Shown here piece after piece: positions 36,101 to 51,100 of a DNA stretch of 64,000 nucleotides. Both the position numbers and the translations under genes were made by a program. The stretch covers positions 32,097,222 to 32,161,221 of the forward strand of contig JAQNBH010000003.1 of the NCBI GenBank assembly GCA_028752905.1, given 5' to 3'. This DNA comes from Cladorhizidae sp. MBARI D1340-BT2 (taxonomy: Eukaryota; Porifera; Demospongiae; Poecilosclerida; Cladorhizidae). The notes beneath the pieces are model-generated. The model made no database searches. It was not told the DNA's origin and saw only the letters and a list, made by a program, of their open reading frames with translations. Within the stretch, counting starts at the first letter, position 1. The number at the start of each line of letters is the position of its first letter.

Positions 36101-39100
36101 ACCACAAACACAATGTCCACTCCCACTCTAGATGAGCACACTAGAACACAGAGACAACCACAAACACAATGTCCACTCCCACTCTAGATGAGCACACTAG
36201 AACACAGAGACAACGACAAACACAATGTCCACTCCCACTCTAGATGAACACACTAGAACACAGAGACAACCACAAACACAATGTCCACTCCCACTCTAGA
36301 TGAGCACACTAGAACACAGAGACAACCACAAACACAATGTCCACTCCCACTCTAGATGAGCACACTAGAACACAGAGACAACCACAAACACAATGTCCAC
36401 TCCCACTCTAGATGAGCACACTAGAACACAGAGACAACCACAAACACAATGTCCACTACCACTCTAGATGAGCACACTAGAACACAGAGACAACCACAAA
36501 CACAATGTCCACTCCCACTCTAGATGAGCACACTAGAACACAGAGACAACCACAAACACAATGTCCACTCCCACTCTAGATGAGCACACTAGAACACAGA
36601 GACAACCACAAACACAATGTCCACTCCCACTCTAGATGAGCACACTAGAACACAGAGACAACCACAAACACAATGTCCACTCCCACTCTAGATGAGCACA
36701 CTAGAACACAGAGACAACCACAAACACAATGTCCACTCCCACTCTAGATGAGCACACTAGAACACAGAGACAACCACAAACACAATGTCCACTCCCACTC
36801 TAGATGGGCACACTAGAACACAGAGACAACCACAAACACAATGTCCACTCCCACTCTAGATTGGCACACTAGAACACAGAGACAACCACAAACACAGTGT
36901 CCACTCCCACTCTAGATGAGCACACTAGAACACAGAGACAACCACAAACACAGTGTCCACTCCCACTCTAGATGAGCACACTAGAACACAGAGACAACCA
37001 CAAACACAGTGTCCACTCCCACTCTAGATGAGCACACTAGAACACAGAGACAACCACAAACACAATGTCCACTCCCACTCTAGATGAGCACACTAGAACA
37101 CAGAGACAACCACAAACACAATGTCCACTCCCACTCTAGATGAGCACACTAGAACACAGAGACAACCACAAACACAATGTCCACTCCCACTCTAGATGAG
37201 CACACTAGAACACAGAGACAACCACAAACACAATGTCCACTCCCACTCTAGATGAGCACACTAGAACACAGAGACAACCACAAACACAATGTCCACTCCC
37301 ACTCTAGATGAGCACACTAGAACACAGAGACAACCACAAACACAATGTCCACTCCCACTCTAGATGAGCACACTAGAACACAGAGACAACCACAAACACA
37401 ATGTCCACTCCCACTCTAGATGAACACACTAGAACACAGAGACAACCACAAACACAATGTCCACTCCCACTCTAGATGAGCACACTAGAACACAGAGACA
37501 ACCACAAACACAATGTCCACTCCCACTCTAGATGAGCACACTAGAACACAGAGACAACCACAAACACAATGTCCACTCCCACTCTAGATGAGCACACTAG
37601 AACACAGAGACAACCACAAACACAATGTCCACTCCCACTCTAGATGAGCACACTAGAACACAGAGACAGCCACAAACACAATGTCCACTCCCACTCTAGA
37701 TGAGCACACTAGAACACAGAGACAACCACAAACACGATGTCCACTCCCACTCTAGATGAGCACATTAGAACACAGAGACAACCACAAACACAATGTCCAC
37801 TCCCACTCTAGATGGGCACACTAGAACACAGAGACAACCACAAACACAATGTCCACTCCCACTCTAGATGAGCACACTAGAACACAGAGACAACCACAAA
37901 CACAATGTCCACTCCCACTCTAGATGAGCACACTAGAACACAGAGACAACCACAAACACAATGTCCTCTCCCACTCTAGATGAGCACACTAGAACACAGA
38001 GACAACCACAAACACAATGTCCACTCCCACTCTAGATGAGCACACTAGAACACAGAGACAACCACAAACACAATGTCCACTCCCACTCTAGATGAGCACA
38101 CTAGAACACAGAGACAACCACAAACACAATGTCCACTCCCACTCTAGATGAGCACACTAGAACACAGAGACAACCACAAACACAATGTCCACTCCCACTC
38201 TAGATGAGCACACTAGAACACAGAGACAGCCACAAACACAATGTCCACTCCCACTCTAGATGAGCACACTAGAACACAGAGACAACCACAAACACAATGT
38301 CCACTCCCACTCTAGATGTGCACATTAGAACACAGAGACAACCACAAACACAATGTCCACTCCCACTCTAGATGAGCACACTAGAACACAGAGACAACCA
38401 CAAACACAATGTCCACTCCCACTCTAGATGAGCACACTAGAACACAGAGACAACCACAAACACAATGTCCACTCCCACTCTAGATGAGCACACTAGAACA
38501 CAGAGACAGCCACAAACACAATGTCCACTCCCACTCTAGATGAGCACACTAGAACACAGAGACAACCACAAACACAATGTCCACTCCCACTCTAGATGTG
38601 CACATTAGAACACAGAGACAACCACAAACACAATGTCCACTCCCACTCTAGATGAGCACACTAGAACACAGAGACAACCACAAACACAATGTCCACTCCC
38701 ACTCTAGATGAGCACACTAGAACACAGAGACAACCACAAACACAATGTCCTCTCCCACTCTAGATGAGCACACTAGAACACAGAGACAACCACAAACACA
38801 ATGTCCACTCCCACTCTAGATGAGCACACTAGAACACAGAGACAACCACAAACACAATGCCCACTCCCACTCTAGATGAGCACACTAGAACACAGAGACA
38901 ACCACAAACACAATGTCCACTCCCACTCTAGATGAGCACACTAGAACACAGAGACAACCACAAACACAATGTCCACTCCCACTCTAGATGAGCACACTAG
39001 AACACAGAGACAACGACAAACACAATGTCCACTCCCACTCTAGATGAACACACTAGAACACAGAGACAACCACAAACACAATGTCCACTCCCACTCTAGA

Positions 39101-42100
39101 TGAGCACACTAGAACACAGAGACAACCACAAACACAATGTCCACTCCCACTCTAGATGAGCACACTAGAACACAGAGACAACCACAAACACAATGTCCAC
39201 TCCCACTCTAGATGAGCACACTAGAACACAGAGACAACCACAAACACAATGTCCACTACCACTCTAGATGAGCACACTAGAACACAGAGACAACCACAAA
39301 CACAATGTCCACTCCCACTCTAGATGAGCACACTAGAACACAGAGACAACCACAAACACAATGTCCACTCCCACTCTAGATGAGCACACTAGAACACAGA
39401 GACAACCACAAACACAATGTCCACTCCCACTCTAGATGAGCACACTAGAACACAGAGACAACCACAAACACAATGTCCACTCCCACTCTAGATGAGCACA
39501 CTAGAACACAGAGACAACCACAAACACAATGTCCACTCCCACTCTAGATGAGCACACTAGAACACAGAGACAACCACAAACACAATGTCCACTCCCACTC
39601 TAGATGGGCACACTAGAACACAGAGACAACCACAAACACAATGTCCACTCCCACTCTAGATTGGCACACTAGAACACAGAGACAACCACAAACACAGTGT
39701 CCACTCCCACTCTAGATGAGCACACTAGAACACAGAGACAACCACAAACACAGTGTCCACTCCCACTCTAGATGAGCACACTAGAACACAGAGACAACCA
39801 CAAACACAGTGTCCACTCCCACTCTAGATGAGCACACTAGAACACAGAGACAACCACAAACACAATGTCCACTCCCACTCTAGATGAGCACACTAGAACA
39901 CAGAGACAACCACAAACACAATGTCCACTCCCACTCTAGATGAGCACACTAGAACACAGAGACAACCACAAACACAATGTCCACTCCCACTCTAGATGAG
40001 CACACTAGAACACAGAGACAACCACAAACACAATGTCCACTCCCACTCTAGATGAGCACACTAGAACACAGAGACAACCACAAACACAATGTCCACTCCC
40101 ACTCTAGATGAGCACACTAGAACACAGAGACAACCACAAACACAATGTCCACTCCCACTCTAGATGAACACACTAGAACACAGAGACAACCACAAACACA
40201 ATGTCCACTCCCACTCTAGATGAGCACACTAGAACACAGAGACAACCACAAACACAATGTCCACTCCCACTCTAGATGAGCACACTAGAACACAGAGACA
40301 ACCACAAACACAATGTCCACTCCCACTCTAGATGAGCACACTAGAACACAGAGACAACCACAAACACAATTCCACTCCCACTCTAGATGAGCACACTAGA
40401 ACACAGAGACAACCACAAACACAATGTCCACTCCCACTCTAGATGAGCACACTAGAACACAGAGACAGCCACAAACACAATGTCCACTCCCACTCTAGAT
40501 GAGCACACTAGAACACAGAGACAGCCACAAACACAATGTCCACTCCCACTCTAGATGAGCACACTAGAACACAGAGACAGCCACAAACACAATGTCCACT
40601 CCCACTCTAGATGAGCACACTAGAACACAGAGACAACCACAAACACAATGTCCACTCCCACTCTAGATGAGCACACTAGAACACAGAGACAACCACAAAC
40701 ACAATGTCGACTCCGACTCTAGATGAGCACACTAGAACACAGAGACAACCACAAACACAATGTCCACTCCCACTCTAGATGAGCACACTAGAACACAGAG
40801 ACAGCCACAAACACAATGTCCACTCCCACTCTACATGAACACACTAGAACACAGAGACAGCCACAAACACAATGTCCACTCCCACTCTAGATGAGCACAC
40901 TAGAACACAGAGACAACCACAAACACAATGTCCACTCCCACTCTAGATGAGCACACTAGAACACAGAGACAACCACAAACACAATGCCCACTCCCACTCT
41001 AGATGAGCACACTAGAACACAGAGACAACCACAAACACAATGTCCACTCCCACTCTAGATGTGCACACTAGAACACAGAGACAACCACAAACACAATGTC
41101 CACTCCCACTCTACATGAACACACTAGAACACAGAGACAGCCACAAACACAATGTCCACTCCCACTCTAGATGAGCACACTAGAACACAGAGACAACCAC
41201 AAACACAATGTCCACTCCCACTCTAGATGAGCACACTAGAACACAGAGACAACCACAAACACAATGCCCACTCCCACTCTAGATGAGCACACTAGAACAC
41301 AGAGACAACCACAAACACAATGTCCACTCCCACTCTAGATGAGCACACTAGAACACAGAGACAACCACAAACACAATGTCCACTCCCACTCTAGATGAGC
41401 ACACTAGAACACAGAGACAACCACAAACACAATGTCCACTCCCACTCTAGATGAGCACACTAGAACACAGAGACAACCACAAACACAATGTCCACTCCCA
41501 CTCTAGATGAGCACACTAGAACACAGAGACAACCACAAACACAATGTCCACTCCCACTCTAGATGAGCACACTAGAACACAGAGACAACCACAAACACAA
41601 TGTCCACTCCCACTCTAGATGAGCACACTAGAACACAGAGACAACCACAAACACAATGTCCACTCCCACTCTAGATGAGAACACTAGAACACAGAGACAA
41701 CCACAAACACAATGTCCACTCCCACTCTAGATGAGCACACTAGAACACAGAGACAACCACAAACACAATGTCCACTCCCACTCTAGATGAGCACACTAGA
41801 ACACAGAGACAACCACAAACACAATGCCCACTCCCACTCTAGATGAGCACACTAGAACACAGAGACAACCACAAACACAGTGTCCACTCCCACTCTAGAT
41901 TAGCACACTAGAACACAGACAACCACAAACACAATGTCCACTCCCACTCTAGACGAGCACACTAGAACACAGAGACAACCACAAACACAATGTCCACTCC
42001 CACTCTAGACGAGAACACTAGAACACAGAGACAACCACAAACACAATGTCCACTCCCACTCTAGATGAGCACACTAGAACACAGAGACAACCACAAACAC

Positions 42101-45100
42101 AGTGTCCACTCCCACTCTAGATTAGCACACTAGAACACAGAGACAACCACAAACACAATGTCCACTCCCACTCTAGATGAGCACACTAGAACACAGAGAC
42201 AAGCACAAACACAATGTCCACTCCCACTCTAGATGAGCACACTAGAACACAGAGACAACCACAAACACAATGTCCACTCCCACTCTAGATGAGCACACTA
42301 GAACACAGAGACAACCACAAACACAATGTCCACTCCCACTCTAGATGAGCACACTAGAACACAGAGACAACCACAAACACAATATCCACTCCCACTCTAG
42401 ATGAGCACACTAGAACACAGAGACAACCACAAACACAATATCCACTCCCACTCTAGATGAGCACACTAGAACACAGAGACAACCACAAACACAATGTCCA
42501 CTCCCACTCTAGATGAGCACACTAGAACACAGAGGCAACCACAAACACAATGTCCACTCCCACTCTAGATGAGCACACTAGAACACAGAGGCAACCACAA
42601 ACACAATGTCCACTCCCACTCTAGATGAGCACACTAGAACACAGAGACAACCACAAACACAATGTCCACTCCCACTCTAGATGAGCACACTAGAACACAG
42701 AGACAACCACAAACACAATGTCCACTCCCACTCTAGATGAGCACACTAGAACACAGAGACAATCACAAACACAATGTCCACTCCCACTCTAGATGAGCAC
42801 ACTAGAACACAGAGACAACCACAAACACAATGTCCACTCCCACTCTAGATGAGCACACTAGAACACAGAGACAACCACAAACACAATGTCCACTCCCACT
42901 CTAGATGAGCACACTAGAACACAGAGACAACCACAAACACAATGCCCACTCCCACTCTAGATGAGCACACTAGAACACAGAGACAACCACAAACACAATG
43001 TCCACTCCCACTCTAGATGAGCACACTAGAACACAGAGACAACCACAAACACAATGTCCACTCCCACTCTAGATGAGCACACTAGAACACAGAGACAACC
43101 ACAAACACAATGTCCACTCCCACTCTAGATGAGCACACTAGAACACAGAGACAACCACAAACACAATGTCCACTCCCACTCTAGATGAGCACACTAGAAC
43201 ACAGAGACAACCACAAACACAATGTCCACTCCCACTCTAGATGAGCACACTAGAACACAGAGACAACCACAAACACAATGTCCACTCCCACTCTAGATGA
43301 GCACACTAGAACACAGAGACAACCACAAACACAATGTCCACTCCCACTCTAGATGAGCACACTAGAACACAGAGACAACCACAAACACAATGTCCACTCC
43401 CACTCTAGATGAGCACACTAGAACACAGAGACAACCACAAACACAATGTCCACTCCCACTCTAGATGAGCACACTAGAACACAGAGACAACCACAAACAC
43501 AATGCCCACTCCCACTCTAGATGAGCACACTAGAACACAGAGACAACCACAAACACAATGTCCACTCCCACTCTAGATGAGCACACTAGAACACAGAGAC
43601 AACCACAAACACAATGTCCACTCCCACTCTAGATGAACACACTAGAACACAGAGACAACCACAAACACAATGTCCACTCCCACTCTAGATGGGCACACTA
43701 GAACACAGAGACAACCACAAACACAATGTCCACTCCCACTCTAGATGAGCACACTAGAACACAGAGACAACCACAAACATAATGTCCACTCCCACTCTAG
43801 ATGAGCACACTAGAACACAGAGACAACCACAAACACAATGTCCACTCCCACTCTAGATGAGCACACTAGAACACAGAGACAACCACAAACACAATGTCCA
43901 CTCCCACTCTAGATGAGCAAACTAGAACACAGAGACAACCACAAACACAATGTCCACTCCCACTCTAGATGAGCACACTAGAACACAGAGACAACCACAA
44001 ACACAATGTCCACTCCCACTCTAGATGAGCACACTAGAACACAGAGACAACCACAAACACAATGTCCACTCCCACTCTAGATGAGCACACTAGAACACAG
44101 AGACAACCACAAACACAATGTCCACTCCCACTCTAGATGAGCACACTAGAACACAGAGACAACCACAAACACAATGTCCACTCCCACTCTAGATGGGCAC
44201 ACTAGAACACAGAGACAACCACAAACACAATGTCCACTCCCACTCTAGATGGGCACACTAGAACACAGAGACAGCCACAAACACAATGTCCACTCCCACT
44301 CTAGATGAGCACACTAGAACACAGAGACAACCACAAACACAATGTCCACTCCCACTCTAGATGAGCACACTAGAACACAGAGACAACCACAAACACAATG
44401 TCCACTCCCACTCTAGATGAGCACACTAGAACACAGAGACAACCACAAACACAATGTCCACTCCCACTCTAGATGAGCACACTGGAACACAGAGACAACC
44501 ACAAACACAATGTCCACTCCCACTCTAGATGAGCACACTGGAACACAGAGACAACCACAAACACAATGTCCACTCCCACTCTAGATGAGCACACTGGAAC
44601 ACAGAGACAACCACAAACACAATGTCCACTCCCACTCTAGATGAGCACACTAGAACACAGAGACAACCACAAACACAATGTCCACTCCCACTCTAGATGA
44701 GCACACTAGAACACAGAGACAACCACAAACACAATGTCCACTCCCACTCTAGATGAGCACACTAGAACACAGAGACAACCACAAACACAATGTCCACTCC
44801 CACTCTACATGAACACACTAGAACACAGAGACAACCACAAACACAATGTCCACTCCCACTCTAGATGAGCACACTAGAACACAGAGACAACCACAAACAC
44901 AATGTCCACTCCCACTCTAGATGAGCACACTAGAACACAGAGACAACCACAAACACAATGTCCACTCCCACTCTAGATGAGCACACTAGAACACAGAGAC
45001 AACCACAAACACAATGTCCACTCCCACTCTAGATGAGCACACTAGAACACAGAGACAACCACAAACACAATGTCCACTCCCACTCTAGATGAGCACACTA

Positions 45101-48100
45101 GAACACAGAGACAACCACAAACACAATGTCCACTCCCACTCTAGATGAGCACACTAGAACACAGAGACAACCACAAACACAATGTCCACTCCCACTCTAG
45201 ATGAGCACACTAGAACACAGAGACAACCACAAACACAATGTCCACTCCCACTCTAGATGAGCACACTAGAACACAGAGACAACCACAAACACAATGTCCA
45301 CTCCCACTCTAGATGAGCACACTAGAACACAGAGACAACCACAAACACAATGTCCACTCCCACTCTAGATGAGCACACTAGAACACAGAGACAACCACAA
45401 ACACAATGTCCACTCCCACACTAGATGAACACACTAGAACACAGAGACAACCACAAACACAATGTCCACTCCCATTCTAGATGAGCACACTAGAACACAG
45501 AGACAACCACAAACACAATGTCCACTCCCACTCTAGATGAGCACACTAGAACACAGAGACAACCACAAACACAATGTCCACTCCCACTCTAGATGAGCAC
45601 ACTAGAACACAGAGACAACCACAAATACAATGTCCACTCCCACTCTAGATGAGCACACTAGAACACAGAGACAACCACAAACACAATGTCCACTCCCACT
45701 CTAGATGAGCACACTAGAACACAGAGACAACCACAAACACAATGTCCACTCCCACTCTAGATGAGCACACTAGAACAGAGACAACCACAAACACAATGTC
45801 CACTCCCACTCTAGATGAGAACACTAGAACACAGAGACAACCACAAACACAATATCCACTCCCACTCTAGATGAACACACTAGAACACAGAGACAACCAC
45901 AAACACAATGTCCACTCCCACTCTAGATGAGCACACTAGAACACAGAGACAACCACAAACACATTATCCACTCCCACTCTAGATGAGCACACTAGAACAC
46001 AGAGACAACCACAAACACAATGTCCACTCCCACTCTAGATGAACACACTAGAACACAGAGACAACCACAAACACAATGTCCACTCCCACTCTAGATGAGC
46101 ACACTAGAACACAGAGACAACCACAAACACAATGTCCACTCCCACTCTAGATGAGCACACTAGAACACAGAGACAACCACAAACACAATGTCCACTCCCA
46201 CTCTAGATGAACACACTAGAACACAGAGACAACCACAAACACAATGTCCACTCCCACTCTAGATGAGCACACTAGAACACAGAGACAACCACAAACACAA
46301 TGTCCACTCACACTCTAGATGAGCACACTAGAACACAGAGACAACCACAAACACAATGTCCACTCACACTCTAGATGAGCACACTAGAACACAGAGACAA
46401 CCACAAACACAATGTCCACTCCCACTCTAGATGAGCACACTAGAATACAGAGACAACCACAAACACAATGTCCACTCCCACTCTAGATGAGCACACTAGA
46501 ACACAGAGACAACCACAAACACAATGTCCACTCCCACTCTAGATGAGCACACTAGAACACAGAGACAACCACAAACACAATGTCCACTCCCACTCTAGAT
46601 GAGCACACTAGAACACAGAGACAGCCACAAACACAATGTCCACTCCCACTCTAGATGAGCACACTAGAACACAGAGACAACCACAAACACAATGTCCACT
46701 CACACTCTAGATGGCACACTAGAACACAGAGACAACCACAAACACAATGTCCACTCACACTCTAGATGAGCACACTAGAACACAGAGACAACCACAAACA
46801 CAATGTCCACTCCCACTCTAGATGAGCACACTAGAACACAGAGACAACCACAAACACAATGTCCACTCCCACTCTAGATGAGCACACTAGAACACAGAGA
46901 CAACCACAAACACAATGCCCACTCCCACTCTAGATGAGCACACTAGAACACAGAGACAACCACAAACACAATGTCCACTCCCACTCTAGATGAGCACACT
47001 AGAACACAGAGACAACCACAAACACAATGTCCACTCCCACTCTAGATGAGCACACTAGAACACAGAGACAACCACAAACACAATGTCCACTCCCAATCTA
47101 GATGAGCACACTAGAACACAGAGACAACCACAAACACAATGTCCACTCCCACTCTAGATGAGCACACTAGAACACAGAGACAACCACAAACACAATGTCC
47201 ACTCCCACTCTAGATGAGCACACTAGAACACAGAGACAACCACAAACACAATGTCCTCTCCCACTCTAGATGAGCACACTAGAACACAGAGACAACCACA
47301 AACACAATGTCCACTCCCACTCTAGATGAGCACACTAGAACACAGAGACAACCACAAACACAATGTCCACTCCCACTCTAGATGAGCACACTAGAACACA
47401 GAGACAACCACAAACACAATGTCCACTCCCACTCTAGATGAGCACACTAGAACACAGAGACAACCACAAACACAATGTCCACTCCCACTCTAGATGAGCA
47501 CACTAGAACACAGAGACAACCACAAACACAATGTCCACTCCCACTCTAGATGAGCACACTAGAACACAGAGACAACCACAAACACAATGTCCACTCCCAC
47601 TCTAGATGAGCACACTAGAACACAGAGACAACCACAAACACAATGTCCACTCCCACTCTAGATGAGCACACTAGAACACAGAGACAACCACAAACACAAT
47701 GTCCACTCCCACTCTAGATGAGCACACTAGAACACAGAGACAACCACAAACACAATGCCCACTCCCACTCTAGATGAGCACACTAGAACACAGAGACAAC
47801 CACAAACACAATGTCCTCTCCCACTCTAGATGAGTACACTAGAACACAGAGACAACCACAAACACAATGTCCACTCCCACTCTAGATGAACACTCTAGAA
47901 CACAGAGACAACCACACACACAATGTCCACTCCCACTCTAGATGAGCACACTAGAACACAGAGACAACCACAAACACAATGTCCACTCCCACTCTAGATG
48001 AGCACACTAGAACACAGAGACAACCACAAAGACAATGCCCACTCCCACTCTAGATGAGCACACTAGAACACAGAGACAACCACAAACACAATGTCCACTC

Positions 48101-51100
48101 CCACTCTAGATAAGCACACTAGAACACAGAGACAACCACAAACACAATGTCCACTCCCACTCTAGATGAGCACACTAGAACACAGAGACAACCACAAACA
48201 CAATGTCCACTCCCACTCTAGATGAGCACACTAGAACACAGAGACAACCACAAACACAATGTCCACTCCCACTCTAGATGAGCACACTAGAACACAGAGA
48301 CAACCACAAACACAATGTCCACTCCCACTCTAGATGAGCACACTAGAACACAGAGACAACCACAAACACAATGTCCACTCCCACTCTAGATGAGCACACT
48401 AGAACACAGAGACAACCACAAACACAATGCCCACTCCCACTCTAGATGAGCACACTAGAACACAGAGACAACCACAAACACAATGTCCTCTCCCACTCTA
48501 GATGAGTACACTAGAACACAGAGACAACCACAAACACAATGTCCACTCCCACTCTAGATGAACACTCTAGAACACAGAGACAACCACACACACAATGTCC
48601 ACTCCCACTCTAGATGAGCACACTAGAACACAGAGACAACCACAAACACAATGTCCACTCCCACTCTAGATGAGCACACTAGAACACAGAGACAACCACA
48701 AACACAATGTCCACTCCCACTCTAGATGAACACACTAGAACACAGAGACAACCACAAACACAATGTCCACACACTAGAACACAGAGACAACCACAAACAC
48801 AATGTCCACTCCCACTCTAGATGAGCACACTAGAACACAGAGACAGCCACAAACACAATGTCCACTCCCACTCTAGATGAGCACACTAGAACACAGAGAC
48901 AACCACAAACACAATGTCCACTCCCACTCTAGATGAGCACACTAGAACACAGAGACAACCACAAACACAATGTCCACTCCCACTCTAGATGAGCACACTA
49001 GAACACAGAGACAACCACAAACACAATGTCCACTCCCACTCTAGATGAACACACTAGAACACAGAGACAACCACAAACACAATGTCCACTCCCACTCTAG
49101 ATGAGCACACTAGAACACAGAGACAGCCACAAACACAATGTCAACTCCCACTCTAGATGAGAACACTAGAACACAGAGACAGCCACAAACACAATGTCCA
49201 CTCCCACTCTAGATGAGCACACTAGAACACAGAGACAACCACAAACACAATGTCCACTCCCACTCTAGATGAGAACACTAGAACACAGAGACAACCGCAA
49301 ACACAATGTCCACTCCCACTCTAGATGAGCACACTAGAACACAGAGACAACCACAATCACAATGTCCACTCCCACTCTAGATGAGCACATTATAACACAG
49401 AGACAACCACAAACACAATGTCCACTCCCACTCTAGATGAGCACACTAGAACACAGAGACAACCACAAACACAATGTCCACTCCCACTCTAGATGAGCAC
49501 ACTAGAACACAGAGACAGCCGCAAACACAATGTCCACTCCCACTCTAGATGAGAACACTAGAACACAGAGACAACCACAAACACAATGTCCACTCCCACT
49601 CTAGATGAGCACACTAGAACACAGAGACAACCACAAACACAATGTCCACTCCCACTCTAGATGAGCACACTAGAACACAGAGACAACCACAAACACAATG
49701 TCCACTCCCACTCTAGATGAGCACACTAGAACACAGAGACAACCACAAACACAATGTCCACTCCCACTCTAGATGAGCACACTAGAACACAGAGACAACC
49801 ACAAACACAATGGCCACTCCCACTCTAGATGAGCACACTAGAACACAGAGACAACCACAAACACAATGTCCACTCCCACTCTAGATGAGCACACTAGAAC
49901 ACAGAGACAACCACAAACACAATGTCCACTCCCACTCTAGATGAGCACACTAGAACACAGAGACAACCACAAACACAATGTCCACTCCCACTCTAGATGA
50001 GCACACTAGAACACAGAGACAACCACAAACACAATGTCCACTCCCACTCTAGATGAGCACACTAGAACACAGAGACAACCACAAACACAATGTCCACTCC
50101 CACTCTAGATGAGCACACTAGAACACAGAGACAACCACAAACACAATGTCCACTCCCACTCTAGATGGGCACACTAGAACACAGAGACAACCACAAACAC
50201 AATGTCCACTCCCACTCTAGATGAGCACACTAGAACACAGAGACAACCACAAACACAATGTCCACTCCCACTCTAGATGAGCACACTAGAACACAGAGAC
50301 AACCACAAACACAATGTCCACTCCCACTCTAGATGAGCACACTAGAACACAGAGACAACCACAAACACAATGTCCACTCCCACTCTAGATGAGCACACTA
50401 GAACACAGAGACAACCACAAACACAATGTCCACTCCCACTCTAGATGAGCACACTAGAACACAGAGACAACCACAAACACAATGTCCACTCCCACTCTAG
50501 ATGAGCACACTAGAACACAGAGACAACCACAAACACAATGTCCACTCCCACTCTAGATGAGCACACTAGAACACAGAGACAACCACAAACACAATGTCCA
50601 CTCCCACTCTAGATGAGCACACTAGAACACAGAGACAACCACAAACACAATGTCCACTCCCACTCTAGATGAGCACACTAGAACACAGAGACAACCACAA
50701 ACACAATGTCCACTCCCACTCTAGATGAGCACACTAGAACACAGAGACAACCACAAACACAATGTCCACTCCCACTCTAGATGAGCACACTAGAACACAG
50801 AGACAGCCACAAACACAATGTCCACTCCCACTCTAGATGAGCACACTAGAACACAGAGACAACCACAAACACAATGTCCACTCCCACTCTAGATGAGCAC
50901 ACTAGAACACAGAGACAACCACAAACACAATGTCCACTCCCACTCTAGATGAGCACACTAGAACACAGAGACAGCCACAAACACAATGTCCACTCCCACT
51001 CTAGATGAGAACACTAGAACACAGAGACAGCCACAAACACAATGTCCACTCCCACTCTAGATGAGCACACTAGAACACAGAGACAACCACAAACACAATG

